The notes: a model not told the origin generated them from the letters alone. 64,000 bases of DNA from Apostichopus japonicus (GCF_037975245.1 NC_092568.1:5045001-5109000); one strand, 5' to 3'. Positions 50,501-61,850 are shown, numbered from the stretch's first letter. A program made the numbers and translations.

Positions 50501-53500
50501 TGTTCACCATTAGCTACTCATATGCTGACAAGCTCTGCCACAATTTCCGTAATTTTAAAGTGTTAACAATTGCTAACATTTTTCCCAAAATTACTTCTCT
50601 AGAGGTTGTGACATTCCAACTTATTTCTAAACAGAGGTGTGTTCAGTTAAATGATTAAATGTCTCAGTTTGGACAAACAACATGGGGATAAAAAATATAG
50701 GATTTCTTTTTAAAATGTTAGCATAATTGACCAGTATGTGGTCGCAGTACTGATGACCTTTGACCTCCCTTAAGTGCAACACAAAGTGTGTGTCCTCTTC
50801 TTCAAACAGGACATTATGTGAACTCATCAATGGTGAAATTAGTAGCTTCTGAATCTTCCCTATGAAGAATAATTCCTACAATATATGTGTACGGATTATT
50901 AATACTCACTTGAAAGTGAAAGACTTCCATGCAGTCTGTGCATGTAGATTAATAGGCCAAAGGTCAAATTATGTATGTACATGTCATGCTATGTGCATGC
51001 ATTCACCGATTATCACAGGTGTGGGTTTATTCCCAGGCTTAGTTTACATTAATGGTATTTCTGAGATGTTTCTCTTGGGTTCAAACTTTGCTTTTAATGC
51101 TGATGACCTTTCTACGATACTTCTTGCTATTGATGACCTTTCTACGATACTTCTTTGCTATTTCAAACAGCGAGCTGTTGGACATGGAGGTCTATTGTAA
51201 CTACCGTTTCATGAATGTCGTGCCTCACATCGATTCGTTCGCTGACGTACAGCTGACCCCTGACACACTCAGGCTTTACAGACAAGTGCTTTCATTATTT
51301 AGTAATAATCGGTAAGCTTCCGTCGCTTCATGGTCATATAGGGTTGATTCATGTGGGGGAGTGGCATGAATACTTCCCCAAATACATTATTTTGAGAGTA
51401 GATAGAGCATGTGTACTCATGTGGTTGTCGTATGTAAATCCTTATAATGGTTACACCGTGTATCGTAACTTAACACTCAAGCACCTGAAACAAAAAAGAC
51501 TTGAACTGGGCATGACAATACATTTGCTCGTATTACATTTTTAGTCACAATATTCTCTCAGAATTTGGTATGAAAAGATGGTTTTGATTTGTTCGTTAGA
51601 TGCAGCAGATACAGGTTTCACAGTATAGGAAACCCCACCCCTCCCACCCTATTCCTTGGTCTTTTTTACCTGTTTGTGTTTTTTTTTTTTTTCAATACTG
51701 TGATCATCAATTAAATTAATCGATCATGAGATTATTGTGTTTCAATGAATTATGATAATTCTTGGAAGAAGCAATAATTATGAAAGAGTTATATCGATAT
51801 TTTTTCATTAATATAAAGAGTCTGGGGCAACATGATTCCTTTCCAATCCATGATGGTCATCACCTATTTTTTTTTTTTTTTTGGCTTTTTACGACTATTC
51901 TTTCAGATCTGTAAATATCGGACCAAACCTCTCCAGGAAGCTTCTCTCTGAGAATGTGACACTGAACACTGAGGGAGAAACACCGACAGAGTGGCCGATG
52001 AGTCTGGAGGACAAGCTGAGACTGATGGGTGTCAAGCAGGAGGACACGGTCATGTTCTGTTCCAACGAAATGGACGCAACGTCGCAGATTCAGTTTCCTC
52101 TTGGCAGTATTGGAGTTCATTATGGTACAAGGGTAAGATCAAGTCAGTATTATGCCTTTGCCCCTTAAAAATCACCAGAGTAACAGAAAGCTTGAATTGA
52201 AAGGTTTGTTGAAATCGGAAGAAGCAACTTTGAGATACAGTACAGGAGTGTTATTATTTTGTTTTTAAGGCTTTGAAGAAAAATTCATTATAAAGTTTCA
52301 AATTTGTTTGGATGTTGCACAAACATTGTCAGAAAGGCATCAACTATTGTTGTTCCAAGGGTGTACTACATACGATAGATATATTTCTAAGTGGCTATAG
52401 ATATAGTATGTCATTGAAGTTTTCTCTTTATTAAATTATAATATAAAGGTTGGGGAAGGGGTGGTAGGTAAATACTCAAATTAATAAACCAAATACTGTC
52501 TAACATCATGAAAGACTTTAAAAAATAAATTGTCTAGCCCATTAATTGTTTATTCCATTAACTGTTTAGCCCATTAATTGTTAATTCTGTTAATTGATTA
52601 GCCCATTGATTGTTTATTCCATTAATGTTGCTCTTTACTTTTATGATATGCAATGATCTTTAAGCCATAGATCGTTGTGAATAATTAAAGAGTACATCAA
52701 AACGGTGGCGCCGAGGTAAGGTTGGTCAAGACTTACTACCTTGTGTGATTATCCACCTACACAGTACCTACAAGTCAGAATGATATATTATTAACAGCTT
52801 ACCACCTTGTGTGATTATCCACCTACACAGAACCTACAAGTCAGAATGATATATTATTAACAGACAAACCCATTCCTATTCCTGTCAGCCTGAGGTTCTT
52901 TCACTAAGTACTGTAAGATAGCCTACCTTCAAATTCATCATAATAAGCTGCTTCTTTCCAAAGTTTTTAGTTTTCTCCTCTTCCCTTTTCCCCCCCCCCC
53001 CCCCCCCGCAAATAATGAGAAAATTAAGAAAAAACCTGACCAGCATGTCTGTGTTTACAAATCGGTAGCCATTACATTTTGAATAATACATTGCAAAGTC
53101 TGGTAAAGCAAACAAAACTTGAACTTTGAAAGGTGCCAATTAGATGTGCTAAATTCAATGATTGGTTTAAAGAAATGACCTACTTTTTGTGGTGGTGAGA
53201 CTGCAGGGTTCCTAACAGTACACAAGAAGGGGTGAAATAGATATTGGCTATTGGAGAGGTCAGTTTATAGTTCTTATTCATAGTCAGAGTTTTAATGTAA
53301 TTAAATAGTCCAGTTTGTCCCAGAAAATGTTTGTGGTTTATTATTTCATTTGTGTAAACTAAACAGGGAGGAAAATTTCATTTTTAGGATCATGATATAA
53401 TGAGTGTATGTGTGTGTACTGTAGACATACGTGGAGTACATCAACGCTTTACAATCTGAATTTTTGTCCAGCATATGCAACAGTTAATGATCCCCAATCC

Positions 53501-56500
53501 AGGATCATCTGTATAGTATATATCTAGATAATGTAGGATAGTCTGGATAATCTCATGTTTCATTGTCCTTTTGATATTGGTAGTTCTGCTGTCCATTGAC
53601 CAGTCACAGCAGTTGATTTCTGCTTTCATTAGAGTCAGACGGATAATTACCTAATTTCTCTTTCAACAGGATACTTCAGATTTCGTTACAGCTGGGAAGA
53701 ACCTATTCAACAATGGGTATGTAATTACCAACATGTAGGTAACACTCACTGTATTCAAATCTTAAATGTTTCCTTCCCTGTATACTTTAGTTTACAAAGT
53801 AATAGTTCCTCAAAAGTTGTTATGGAAGCAAAGGGATATTCCCAGCAGGAGATAATTGTTTCAGAAATGTGCTGTAAATATCATGCGTCTGTAGGTGAAA
53901 ACCATGAATGTTTGTCTATCTATCTGCCTGTCTGTCTGTGTATCGATCTATCAATTGATCATTCATCCATCTATCTGTCTGTCTGTCTATCTGGGAACAA
54001 CAAGCTGAGTGACATCATCATATCCAGGGAATTGATAATGTCTATCTTCTTCTTTGCAACACAGAAATCTGTAGAGAAAGATGGTATTCGCAAAAATGGG
54101 TTTAGTTGAAGTCTTAAATTTGGAAATACGATGTTGATCTATTGCACTTCAAGCAAAAAGGTACAAGAACATATGGAAGAACATGTGCCATTATGACATC
54201 ACAGACTACACACTGTGATTCATTTCATATAGTAATTAAGAGCCTTAAAACACTGAAATTAGAAAACCTAGGCAACTTTTGTAATTTCAAAACCAAAATA
54301 ACTATAGATGAGTGGCATGCTGTGTAGTATATTCCACTGTGGATTGTAAAAGCTATGACCGTAATATTTTATGCATCATCTGTTTCCCTTTAGGATTGGA
54401 TTCATCGTCTCCCCAGGAACAGCAACATGGAACAGGTGAGTTTTCTACTTTTTTTCTTCTTCTTTTTGGGGGTGGGGATGGGAGGGGGGTGGCAGTTGAG
54501 GGGGGAAAAGTGCAATTTTTCAAAGTAGGATAGACAGCTTCTAACAAATTGAAATTGGACTTAACACCATTATAATAAACCTGTTTTCCTATATGTCAGA
54601 AATGGGACATTCGTCTCAGTTATCTTTCAACTCTTCATTTCATTTTATTATTGATTGATTGATTTATTTGTTTGTCTGATTGTTTATTTATTTATTTTTT
54701 CAGCATTGGGGGAAGTCCTGAAACAACCATCAAAAATATACTTAATGCCACCAAATGTTGCCGTACCAATGGCGATGCAGTGGGTATGCTGATGGTGAAG
54801 TGGGCAGGGAGGACATTCCTGGACCACTGCAGCTTGGCATGGCCTGGTATAGTTACTGCCAGTGGGTGCTCTTGGAATACTGCCATTGATGAGGTAAGGA
54901 CATTTCTACGCTACTTTGTGAAATGCAGACTCACGTAGCTCATAACAATTAGTTAAGTATGCATGCCTTTATACATTAACTGTTCATTTTCTTAATGGTT
55001 AGAATAATCAGAAAGATATCAGATTGTAGAGTTATAAGGTTTATCAGATGCTTTGAACGTTACATTACTGGGCCTCGTTGGATCCCTATACACACTGAAT
55101 AATTCATATATAATGCAACAACAATGTGCGTTTCCTTGCCTTATCTATGGCTGTCAGATGCATTTATTATTTTATTAATTATTCACACAGATTACTGAAA
55201 ACCTTAGTTAAATAACTTTTTCCCAACTGTGTAGATCAATGAACATATTATAATATATATATTTTTTAAGGAAAACTTTCATATAAGAAATTCCTAGTTG
55301 AATATTCATTGTAATATAATTTCATGAAAATCCTCAATTTTGATTTGTTTCTGCTTTTTTTTGTCCAGTCTCATATTCACAATCATTTGGCACAAGTGAT
55401 TAATTACTTGATTTATCAAGATGCGGATTGTACTCTCGGCGACGTGATTCTTGAGATGGGAAAGGCCTGTACTCTCTTAAACAGAACCTTCTGCAATGCT
55501 GCAGCATCCTCTGAAGCAAGCGACTTCGTCCAACCGATGGACGGGGGGTCATTCTTGTGCCAGCTGTTATACAAGCCTGACGACATCGATCTTACACACA
55601 TGACATCGGAGGTCGCACAGGTAAACTGGACTATCTGTAAAACTAACTGATAATGTCCATACTTTATGTATGGTCTTATTATGTGCCAAGATTGATTTCA
55701 GTTTATGCTAGGATGTTGAGTTAAATTGTTAACTTTAATATCGCTCCCATAGGGAGGATGAGATATTGTAGTTCCTTTTCCAGTTGGGCCATATACAGCT
55801 ATGTCAGTTTCCATAGCAACAGTTGACATGGTAATATATATTTTCCTGAGTGGCTACTCTTGGGGGTTACCCCGTTGGGTAACCACCCATGGTGGGTTAC
55901 CCTAGGGTAACCGGAAGTAAATGACTGAGGGAGGAGTCAAAAAGTGCCCCTGTTTGTATGTGGTGTGCATGTGTGTGTGTGTGTCCAATTTTGTGTCAAA
56001 AACTCCTGAACTCTTCAAACTTGGTGGGAAGGTACCCTAACATGAACCCTTGGGTCTTGCCATTCCCCCAGAATCAAAGGTCAAAGTTAGTTCTTTTGTT
56101 TCTTTTTTTATTGCTGGCGATGAGATATGCAATGCTGTGGATGACCCTGTTGTTAATATTTGTAGCGGACATCTTTCTTTGCAACATTCTTACAACCGCA
56201 GTCCTTCAAAATGTTAAATAGATCATCAAAAACAGTTTGAATATTTCACTATGTTTAATTTAGGATCCATTGGGCTTGGAGTTAAGCCATAACAATGTTG
56301 ACAATATTTATTCAAGAATTTAATTGAAACTGTTTGCTTTTCTAAATTATTATGCTATAAAAATTGTCCATATTGTGATACATTCCCTTGTGGTTGTCTA
56401 ACATATAGACCAATACCCAGAGTATCAAAGGAGCTCTATGAGGCAGCTGTTAAGTTTGGCAGAGGTGATTTACATTGCTAGGATCTCATAAAGTTTGAGT

Positions 56501-58297
56501 AGAGCCTGTTTACTGTATAACTTCAAACTGGAAAAGAGCAAAAGAAAGCTTGGGATAGATTGGGATTTGTAACTAGGAACCTCAGGATTACTAGCCCTGT
56601 GTTCTATCTGTCTGCAGACATTCTTGCATCTGTAGTGCTCAATGAACACACTTCAGAACTATCCAGTCCTTAGTTGGTGGCCAACACTTTCTTGCCATAT
56701 TTCTTTGCTGGGTGGGCTAGTCAGAAGCCACGAGTACCTTGCATACCTTGTATTAACCAGGGGACACTCCTCAATGTCTCTTCCAGTTTAATTACAATTC
56801 CTCATTCTGTTTTCCGTTGATTCATTAACTTCAACTGTATAACTTTCGCTAGCATTGTTCCTTTCCTGTTTTCGTCCATTTCTGTAGAAAGTAATGCTTA
56901 GAATGCGAAAATGTCAGTCGAGTTTGAAGAAAGGGAGCAAGGTGCCTTTAAATGCTACAGCCGTCCTTGAGCTCTATCTGGTCTCAGATTTGATACTTTG
57001 GGCAGCAAAGTGAGTAATTGTTTTTCTGGGTTTTTTTTTTTTGTTCTCTTAAAGTATTTATTTATTTACAATATTCCTCAAAAATAGATGTTCTGGTTTT
57101 AAAAATAATAAGAAATAACTAGAAAGATGTTGGTTTGATGAATTATATGCCCAAATATGATATTTATACGTCATGTGGATGGTTTTATTGGTGTGTGTGT
57201 GAAGGCCAAAGGTTTATTATAATGTCAATGTCGGTTGTCATAGTTTCATAAAAAACAACCTTTTTTTTGTGGATAAAACTTGGTGATATATGGTCACCTA
57301 AGAAAATAATGTTTCCATGGTAACGGTTGCAAAATATTTACAAACGCTGACTCAAAGAGCAACTGCTTGTGTCTACACTGTGTATTCATTATTAGATGTA
57401 TGTAAACCTTATAGTCATAAATGTATTTTTATAAAGATGTAATAACGGTCTTTTCCATCGAGGGTGCACAGCTGACAAAAACTTGTAATTTTACTTTTGG
57501 ATAGGGTAACGAGAAGCCTGGTGATTGCCGGGAGTAAACCTAAAGATGGATCTGATGTTGGGGTTAAGGTGGTCAATGCCGGAATTGCAAATTTAACAGC
57601 AACGACCAAGACAGACTGCGCCAACAAGTAAGTCAATTTCAAAATATGTCGGCGTTTACATTTTTCGCACTGATGAGGACCTTGGCCCTATGATGGGATT
57701 GGTCGCCAGAAAGTTTGGCTTTTAATTACCGTGATCAATTATATTATTCCATTGAGTGTAGACAAGTCCAGCAGAGCTCTGTTCTTATATGACAACTATT
57801 TGTAACTTAACACAGCTCTCCTAGGACAAAATACATAGAAAGGTCGTTAGTTGGGATAATTTCTTTGCCGTTTTCATTTGCAAAGATGTTAATAGCAATG
57901 AGCAGTGTTTTAATAAGCATATTTGAACACAATATTATCATACAGAGTTGTGGTAGATACATTTGATGCTTCATGCAGAACTGGGGGTTGCTATAATTAT
58001 ATACAGCACCATTCCATTAAAAATTGCACACTTTCGTAAAAGAGAAATATGCAGAATTCCAGACCACTAAAATGCAAGTTCTCTTTTCAATTCTTATTAT
58101 ACCTGTTTTCTCTTTTCCTTGTTTTCTGTTCACTAATTATGTTTTTTTTTGCTATCTTTCATTAAATCAGGTTGCTGAGTCTAATGGAGGAATACCGTAA
58201 TGTCTGGCTCAAGACCTGCCACCCTTCTGGCCTTTTGGAATCACTTTCTTTCTTTGGCTGCATCTTGGATAAACTGGTCCCACAGCAGACCACATAG
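32578..58297 (+). CDS. Ankyrin-repeat protein with C-terminal GH20 hexosaminidase-like module (predicted pseudoenzyme)
   Basis: Exons: 32578-32671, 36218-36312, 36976-37130, 38511-38641, 42843-42978, 43982-44091, 44492-44595, 45374-45548, 46785-47065, 48032-48103, 49185-49235, 50404-50468, 51171-51311, 51907-52132, 53670-53716, 54394-54435, 54704-54893, 55369-55620, 56888-57009, 57505-57627, 58171-58297. The frame is open for 912 codons. Residues 1-204 are ankyrin repeats (MLHIAAK, SILHWGAIYGN, GVTALHEAVVRNDAKLVEEL, GADPN); 205-275 are an acidic/Ser linker; 276-427 match the GH20 N-terminal domain (LLWPKPQ, YRIVVN, GLWYASCTFLNLVRL); 428-~720 match the catalytic barrel (HRAVMLDMSSGR, LHFYIK, VVPHIDSFAD, VNIGPN, PGTATWNS). 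GH20 enzymes remove terminal N-acetylhexosamines, but the Asp-Glu pair expected after VNIG is Pro543-Asn544. There is no signal peptide, so the protein is probably cytosolic and non-catalytic. A single gene is favoured because the splice phase is continuous. Confidence 0.85.
33315..33866. mobile_element. Internally deleted hAT-type DNA transposon
   Basis: The element 33321-33860 (540 bp) starts CAGACCTGTCAACTCTCCC and ends GGTTGACAGGTCTG, so the terminal inverted repeat is CAGACCTGTCAAC. Both sides carry CTAGCA (33315-33320 and 33861-33866); hAT duplications are normally 8 bp, so two positions have probably diverged. The interior keeps the C-terminal end of a transposase (33471-33689). The subterminal DNA is rich in TCTCCC/GGGAGA motifs, usual for transposase-binding regions of this group. 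Confidence 0.85.
33471..33689 (+). pseudogene. hAT transposase C-terminal dimerisation-domain remnant
   Basis: The plus strand reads PHSNAEQERLFSVVCKNKTD, then RSSL and DGTLSSIL. This is the conserved hATC dimerisation motif that ends hAT transposases. An in-frame TAG (33646-33648, in KETL-stop-KAKQ) interrupts it, and the natural stop TGA is at 33687-33689. The zinc finger and the catalytic RNase H-like part are missing, so it encodes no active transposase. Confidence 0.85.
36313..38510. other. Introns 2 and 3 of the ankyrin-GH20 gene
   Basis: Introns around exon 36976-37130. A sequence near 38245-38300 (AAGCTGGGGTCGTGACCC) resembles the end of some hAT-like elements, but a matching second end was not found. 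Poly-G runs occur near 36570 and 38336. Confidence 0.4.
38642..42842. other. Intron 4 of the ankyrin-GH20 gene (4.2 kb)
   Basis: AT-rich intron. The segment 40195-40545 has CAGGGCAA- at one end and -TACCCTG at the other, with repeated GGTTGTCC(G/A)AA motifs, and may be a decayed element without a visible target duplication. Poly-G (42475-42490) and poly-C/A (42609-42632) runs are present. No exon was recognised. Confidence 0.4.
42979..45373. other. Introns 5-7 of the ankyrin-GH20 gene
   Basis: Intron DNA around exons 43982-44091 and 44492-44595. Apart from a short purine-rich stretch near 44810-44850, no repeat, RNA gene or transposon end was recognised. Confidence 0.4.
45901..45972 (+). tRNA. 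tRNA-Lys(TTT)-like sequence, probably pseudogene or SINE head
   Basis: A 72-nt cloverleaf with acceptor GGCTGGA/TCCAGCC (7 of 7 pairs), anticodon stem CTGGG/TCCAG, anticodon TTT in loop CCTTTAA, B-box-like GGTTCGAAT and A-box-like region TAGGTCAGTTGGTAGAG. Defects: position 33 is C instead of the near-invariant T, the D stem has a G-G mismatch, and the TpsiC stem has a T-C mismatch. It lies in sense orientation in an intron of the ankyrin-GH20 gene. Confidence 0.65.
46397..46586 (+). repeat. Two-copy tandem duplication (~95-bp period)
   Basis: The segment starting GGGGTGGAGATGAGG and ending TTGTCATTAGTTATGT occurs twice in tandem with roughly 10-15% divergence, in the intron upstream of exon 46785-47065. 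Confidence 0.85.
47540..47835. repeat. AT-rich imperfect tandem repeat
   Basis: Diverged units built on ATGTAAACAGTATATGATA and ATACATGTAACAT, about 70% A+T and rich in TATA/ATAT steps. They lie in the intron between exons 46785-47065 and 48032-48103. Confidence 0.75.
48262..48472. mobile_element. MITE, family 1, copy 1
   Basis: This 211-bp segment aligns along its whole length with the reverse complement of the element at 61473-61679. Shared blocks include GATATTCATACTGCTC and TTATTGACAGTA. Its ends, CAGCCATTTGGGA and CCTAATAAGGTG, are decayed versions of the CA(C/G)CCAGTTGGGACAA inverted repeat. No clear target-site duplication remains, so it is older than the other copy. Confidence 0.75.
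48473..50403. other. Introns around exon 49185-49235
   Basis: Apart from the 51-nt exon (DYLLFQVNTLSLLKFNE) no feature was recognised in this AT-rich stretch. Confidence 0.4.
52732..52863 (+). repeat. 66-bp tandem duplication
   Basis: Two nearly identical 66-bp units, each starting CTTAC(T/C)ACCTTGTGTGATT and ending ATATATTATTAACAG, lie in the intron 52133-53669. Just upstream, 52537-52625 holds diverged copies of CCATTAATTGTTTATTCC. Confidence 0.9.
55621..56887. other. Intron 18 of the ankyrin-GH20 gene, with a small palindrome
   Basis: A short GC-rich imperfect hairpin, GGGTAACCACCCAT against ATGGTGGGTTACCC, lies at about 55877-55903, and a (GT)n run sits near 55968-55984. Otherwise plain intron. 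Confidence 0.45.
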
Positions 58298-58517
58298 CTG
58301 CCTATTGGCTTGTCCCACAACAGCCCACATAGCTGCCTATAGGTGTGTCCTACAGCAAACACATAGCTGCCTATTGGCTTGTCCCACAAGTACATAGATG
58401 CCTATTGGCTTGACCCACAACAGACCACATTGCTGCCTATGGCTTGTCCCACAACAGACCACAAAGTTTCCTATAGGTGTGTCCCACAACAAACCTCCTA
58501 TGAGCTGGTCCCACAGC
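58270..58517 (+). repeat. ~33-38-bp minisatellite across the stop codon of the ankyrin-GH20 gene
   Basis: About seven units of the type CCCACAACAGACCACATAGC+TGCCTATTGGCTTGT. The first unit contains the last codons (LVPQQTT) and the TAG stop (58295-58297) of the ankyrin-GH20 frame; the others lie in the presumed 3' UTR. A separate 17-bp repeat, TTATAATGTTGTGTACC, occurs three times at about 58771-58824. Confidence 0.9.
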
Positions 58518-60292
58518 AGATAACAAAATTGACTAGGTTACGTGACTCACATTCCAAAGGCTTTCATTTTACTAAATTTATGACTATACATGTGAGAATT
58601 GTATGTGATTGTTGATTTATGGGCAACATTGACATTGGTATGTACCTACACAGAGGCTGCTGAACTGAAATGTGTCATTATTGAAAATAGTCTGTCAGTA
58701 AATAATGAAGTCAGCTCTTTCCAAAGAAGATAAATGTCAAGGTAATAGGTTTAAGTCTATAATAGTTTCCAATGTTGTGTACCTTATAATGTTGTGTACC
58801 TTATAATGTTGTGTGCCTTATAATGAACTAAGAGTATTGTTAACATTCATGCGTTTGTATCTTACTTAAGAAAAAACTGCTCCACCGCTGTTCAAATCTT
58901 TTTTCTTTTTTTTGTATTAACTTGTACAAATGTCAGAATTAGTTGATAGAATTAATGTTTTTTTTTTGTATCTTTATGCTATTCATATTAAAGATAAAGA
59001 GATGATTGTCAATTTAAAAGATAATATAACAGTTCTCACTACAGCTAACATATATTTTAGCATATCTCACTTTCAACCATCGTGTCACCATCTCTGCAGC
59101 TGCTGTCTCAGGGGATTAAATAAGTTTGTAACTTTGGTGAGGCTTTACGAGTAATCATTCTTTAGAAAAATTCGGAATAGATTTCTGTTTCATGAAAGTG
59201 TTTGTTGCAAAATTAGAATGTTGTAACTGGTTGTTAGTACAGTGTAGAATAGATTCCAAAGCGCTATTAGTAATCTTCTCACTTTCCATTGAAGTAAGAA
59301 AGTCAGTCCTGATTCTTATATACAAGATGTTTCCTCCACTGAACTTGAACACAAGCATTATTAGTTTGTGAAATAGCTGAAAAGTTTCTTCATTTCCATA
59401 AATGTTACCCTCCTATGAAATACAACTATTCTATGTGTAATGTGTGATATGTCCAAATCGCCTACATTGTGAACCAAGCAGTTTAATAAACTTCTTCTGA
59501 TGTCAGCACAGAAAGTGCAGCAGAAAGAGGGAAAGTTATCCAGAGCTGAAATAAATTTAAATTTTGTTGACTCCTTTAAAGTGCAAAACTCTTGAAATTA
59601 TATGAATAGAGCCAAGGTCTAAAAGCCCTTGACAGTAGGGTGTAGCAAAATATAACCCTTGGTGGTTGATAAACTAATATATTTAAATTCAGAAGTCTAT
59701 CTCTTTTAAATAATCTATCATTTTTATTACTATACACAGGCTACTTTATTTTCTTTAAAATTATCCATTAGAGTCGTTCATTATAGCATGTTAACAGTTT
59801 TCTGTTACGCTTTAGTGTTCATATGGTCTTTATCAGTCGAAGTTAATGTTACTCTATTTTTTATAATAATTTCTAATGTTTTCATTTTCCGCTAAGCCAT
59901 ATAAGAATTCTTGGAGTCCATTTTCAAAATGTGTCATCTTGTAGATGTCTAAATATGAACTTGATAATGATACATGGGTTCAGAGATTCTTTAATAAATT
60001 TATAGATATCATAAAAACCTCTTTTGAGAAATGTTATTTTTTACTGGATGATAGATAATAACAAAGATTCACAGCTATGGAGAGAGGCCATCTTGGTCAA
60101 GGCCAAGCTATTTCTCCTTGTATGAAATACAACATTTGGTTTGTATAATAATAAGGTAAATGATAAACAAAGACAGAAAATGAATCTATTCTTATAACAA
60201 AGAATAATTTCAAAATGGTTATCCCTCGAAAAATCGCTGTTTTTTTCAAGGTATAAACCAAGCGAGAGCTAACCAGGTTGAAATCGTAATGA

Positions 60293-60370
60293 TGGTCAAG
60301 TGGATACAAGCAGTGGCATTAGAAGCCATGAAACCTAACGTCTGGAAGGTTGTGGGTTCAAGCCCCGACC
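60293..60370 (+). repeat. tRNA-Leu-like sequence, possible SINE head
   Basis: An A-box-like TGGTCAAGTGGATACAAGC is followed by an anticodon stem GTGGC/GCCAT with loop ATTAGAA (anticodon TAG), a long variable region and a B-box-like GGTTCAAGCCC. I could not pair an acceptor stem, so a functional tRNA is unlikely; a tRNA-derived SINE or a decayed tRNA gene fits better. Confidence 0.5.
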
Positions 60371-61464
60371 AACTAATGTAGGATCGGCTTCTCATCCAGG
60401 AGAAATTCAGTTCTCCCATCTGAAATGGTCTTCTAAATCGTTTTTTAAAAAAATTCAAAAGAAGTTAGAACTACAAATTTGATAGCACCACCGGAAAAGC
60501 ATGTACAGTATGTAATAAGCCATTCAGCTTCTTCTACATATACATCTAATATAATTGGATTTCAGTCTTTTCAGATCAATACTATTCTGTAAAGAATTCA
60601 AATGGGACAGGTTTATTTGTACCATGATTGTTCTGTTAAGTGGGTACATCTGTGATATTTTGGGGCCAAGTTTGGTCACTGATCTATTCACATGGTTTCT
60701 TCATAATAATTCAATCAGAACACACAAAAAAACAATCACAAAAATTAGATATAATTTACAAAGTTTATTACAAAAAATCTGTATGTTTATGTTAACCACA
60801 GAAAAGAAAAAACACAGCATATAGTACTGCACTTGTGCACCATATTGAATGAATGAATGAATGGTTTAAAATTGTGTTCATTTTTGCAGCGGCCCCTAAG
60901 TTTAGTGAAGCTCAAAATTGTCCAAAATATTTCTCTGGCAGTTCTGAACCTTAAGATCATTCCCAATTATTGAGGAGTTAAAACGGCAAGATGTCTCAGA
61001 GAAGGCAACTGTTTTGATAATTCTAACATGAGTGACTATCACCAGACATTCTAGCATTATTTTTGGAACAATATTTATGATCGAAAAAGCCACTTTTCTC
61101 CTGATAAAAGGTGCATACCTGTTTGTCCCACATAACTGTCAAAAGTTGAAAAAAAATTTATTCTACAAGGCAGAAAAAAAAAACTACTTATTCATATTTG
61201 TAGCACTTTTGGTGGGAAGACCATCTACCTAGAATTTGATGAACTGGTGAGCAGTATGAAAATCTTTAAAACTATGGCTGTACCAATCATGAGGCAATTT
61301 TTGCACTTCATGGGGTAGTCAACCACCTCTGTTAACCCCACCCCCCCCCACCCACCAACACAGCCATACTCACTCCTTCGGTGAGATTACTTGTCCAATG
61401 ACCCTTACACATACAGCAGATAGAATTGAGTATCTTTCATTAAAATGAGCATCCTCAACAATGC

Positions 61465-61687
61465 AGCTTCCACACCCAGTTGGGACAAGTTTTCCTATAC
61501 TCTAGTGTTATGTCCCGCTTCAGAGCACTCGTATTGTCAGTACGAGCAGTATGAATATCATGTTTCTATCAGGTCAAGGTTTGGAACTGTATGTACTGTC
61601 AATATCAGTGCTTTGAGAGCGTGATATTGGAGTACAGTTTAGAGAGGTATTAACATTAGGAAATTGTCCCAACTGGCTGAGCTTCCA
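61465..61687. mobile_element. MITE, family 1, copy 2, with 8-bp target-site duplication
   Basis: The element 61473-61679 (207 bp) starts CACCCAGTTGGGACAA and ends TTGTCCCAACTGGCTG, a 16-bp inverted repeat with one mismatch. Direct repeats AGCTTCCA at 61465-61472 and 61680-61687 flank it. The 8-bp duplication and CA...TG ends fit a hAT-derived MITE. It is the inverted relative of 48262-48472. Confidence 0.9.
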
Positions 61688-61850
61688 TCACACCTGTATG
61701 CATATTCAGGAACCATTCCTCAAGTGAACCAAACACTCGACCGTCTCTGCCTTTCGTTTTATACTCAGCATTCTGTTCTCTGCATCGTATTAAGTTAGAG
61801 TCCTCTCCTCGTGGCACCACCACACACACACACAGAAGATGTGTTGCTTG

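Larger units (their letters stand above)
58298..61850. other. Convergent 3' region between the ankyrin-GH20 gene and CPSF2
   Basis: 3.5 kb holding presumed 3' UTRs of both genes. AATAAA at 59485-59490 is one candidate poly(A) signal for the ankyrin-GH20 transcript. The tRNA-like sequence at 60293-60370 and the MITE at 61473-61679 are the only recognised elements. Small open frames have no support. Confidence 0.5.
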
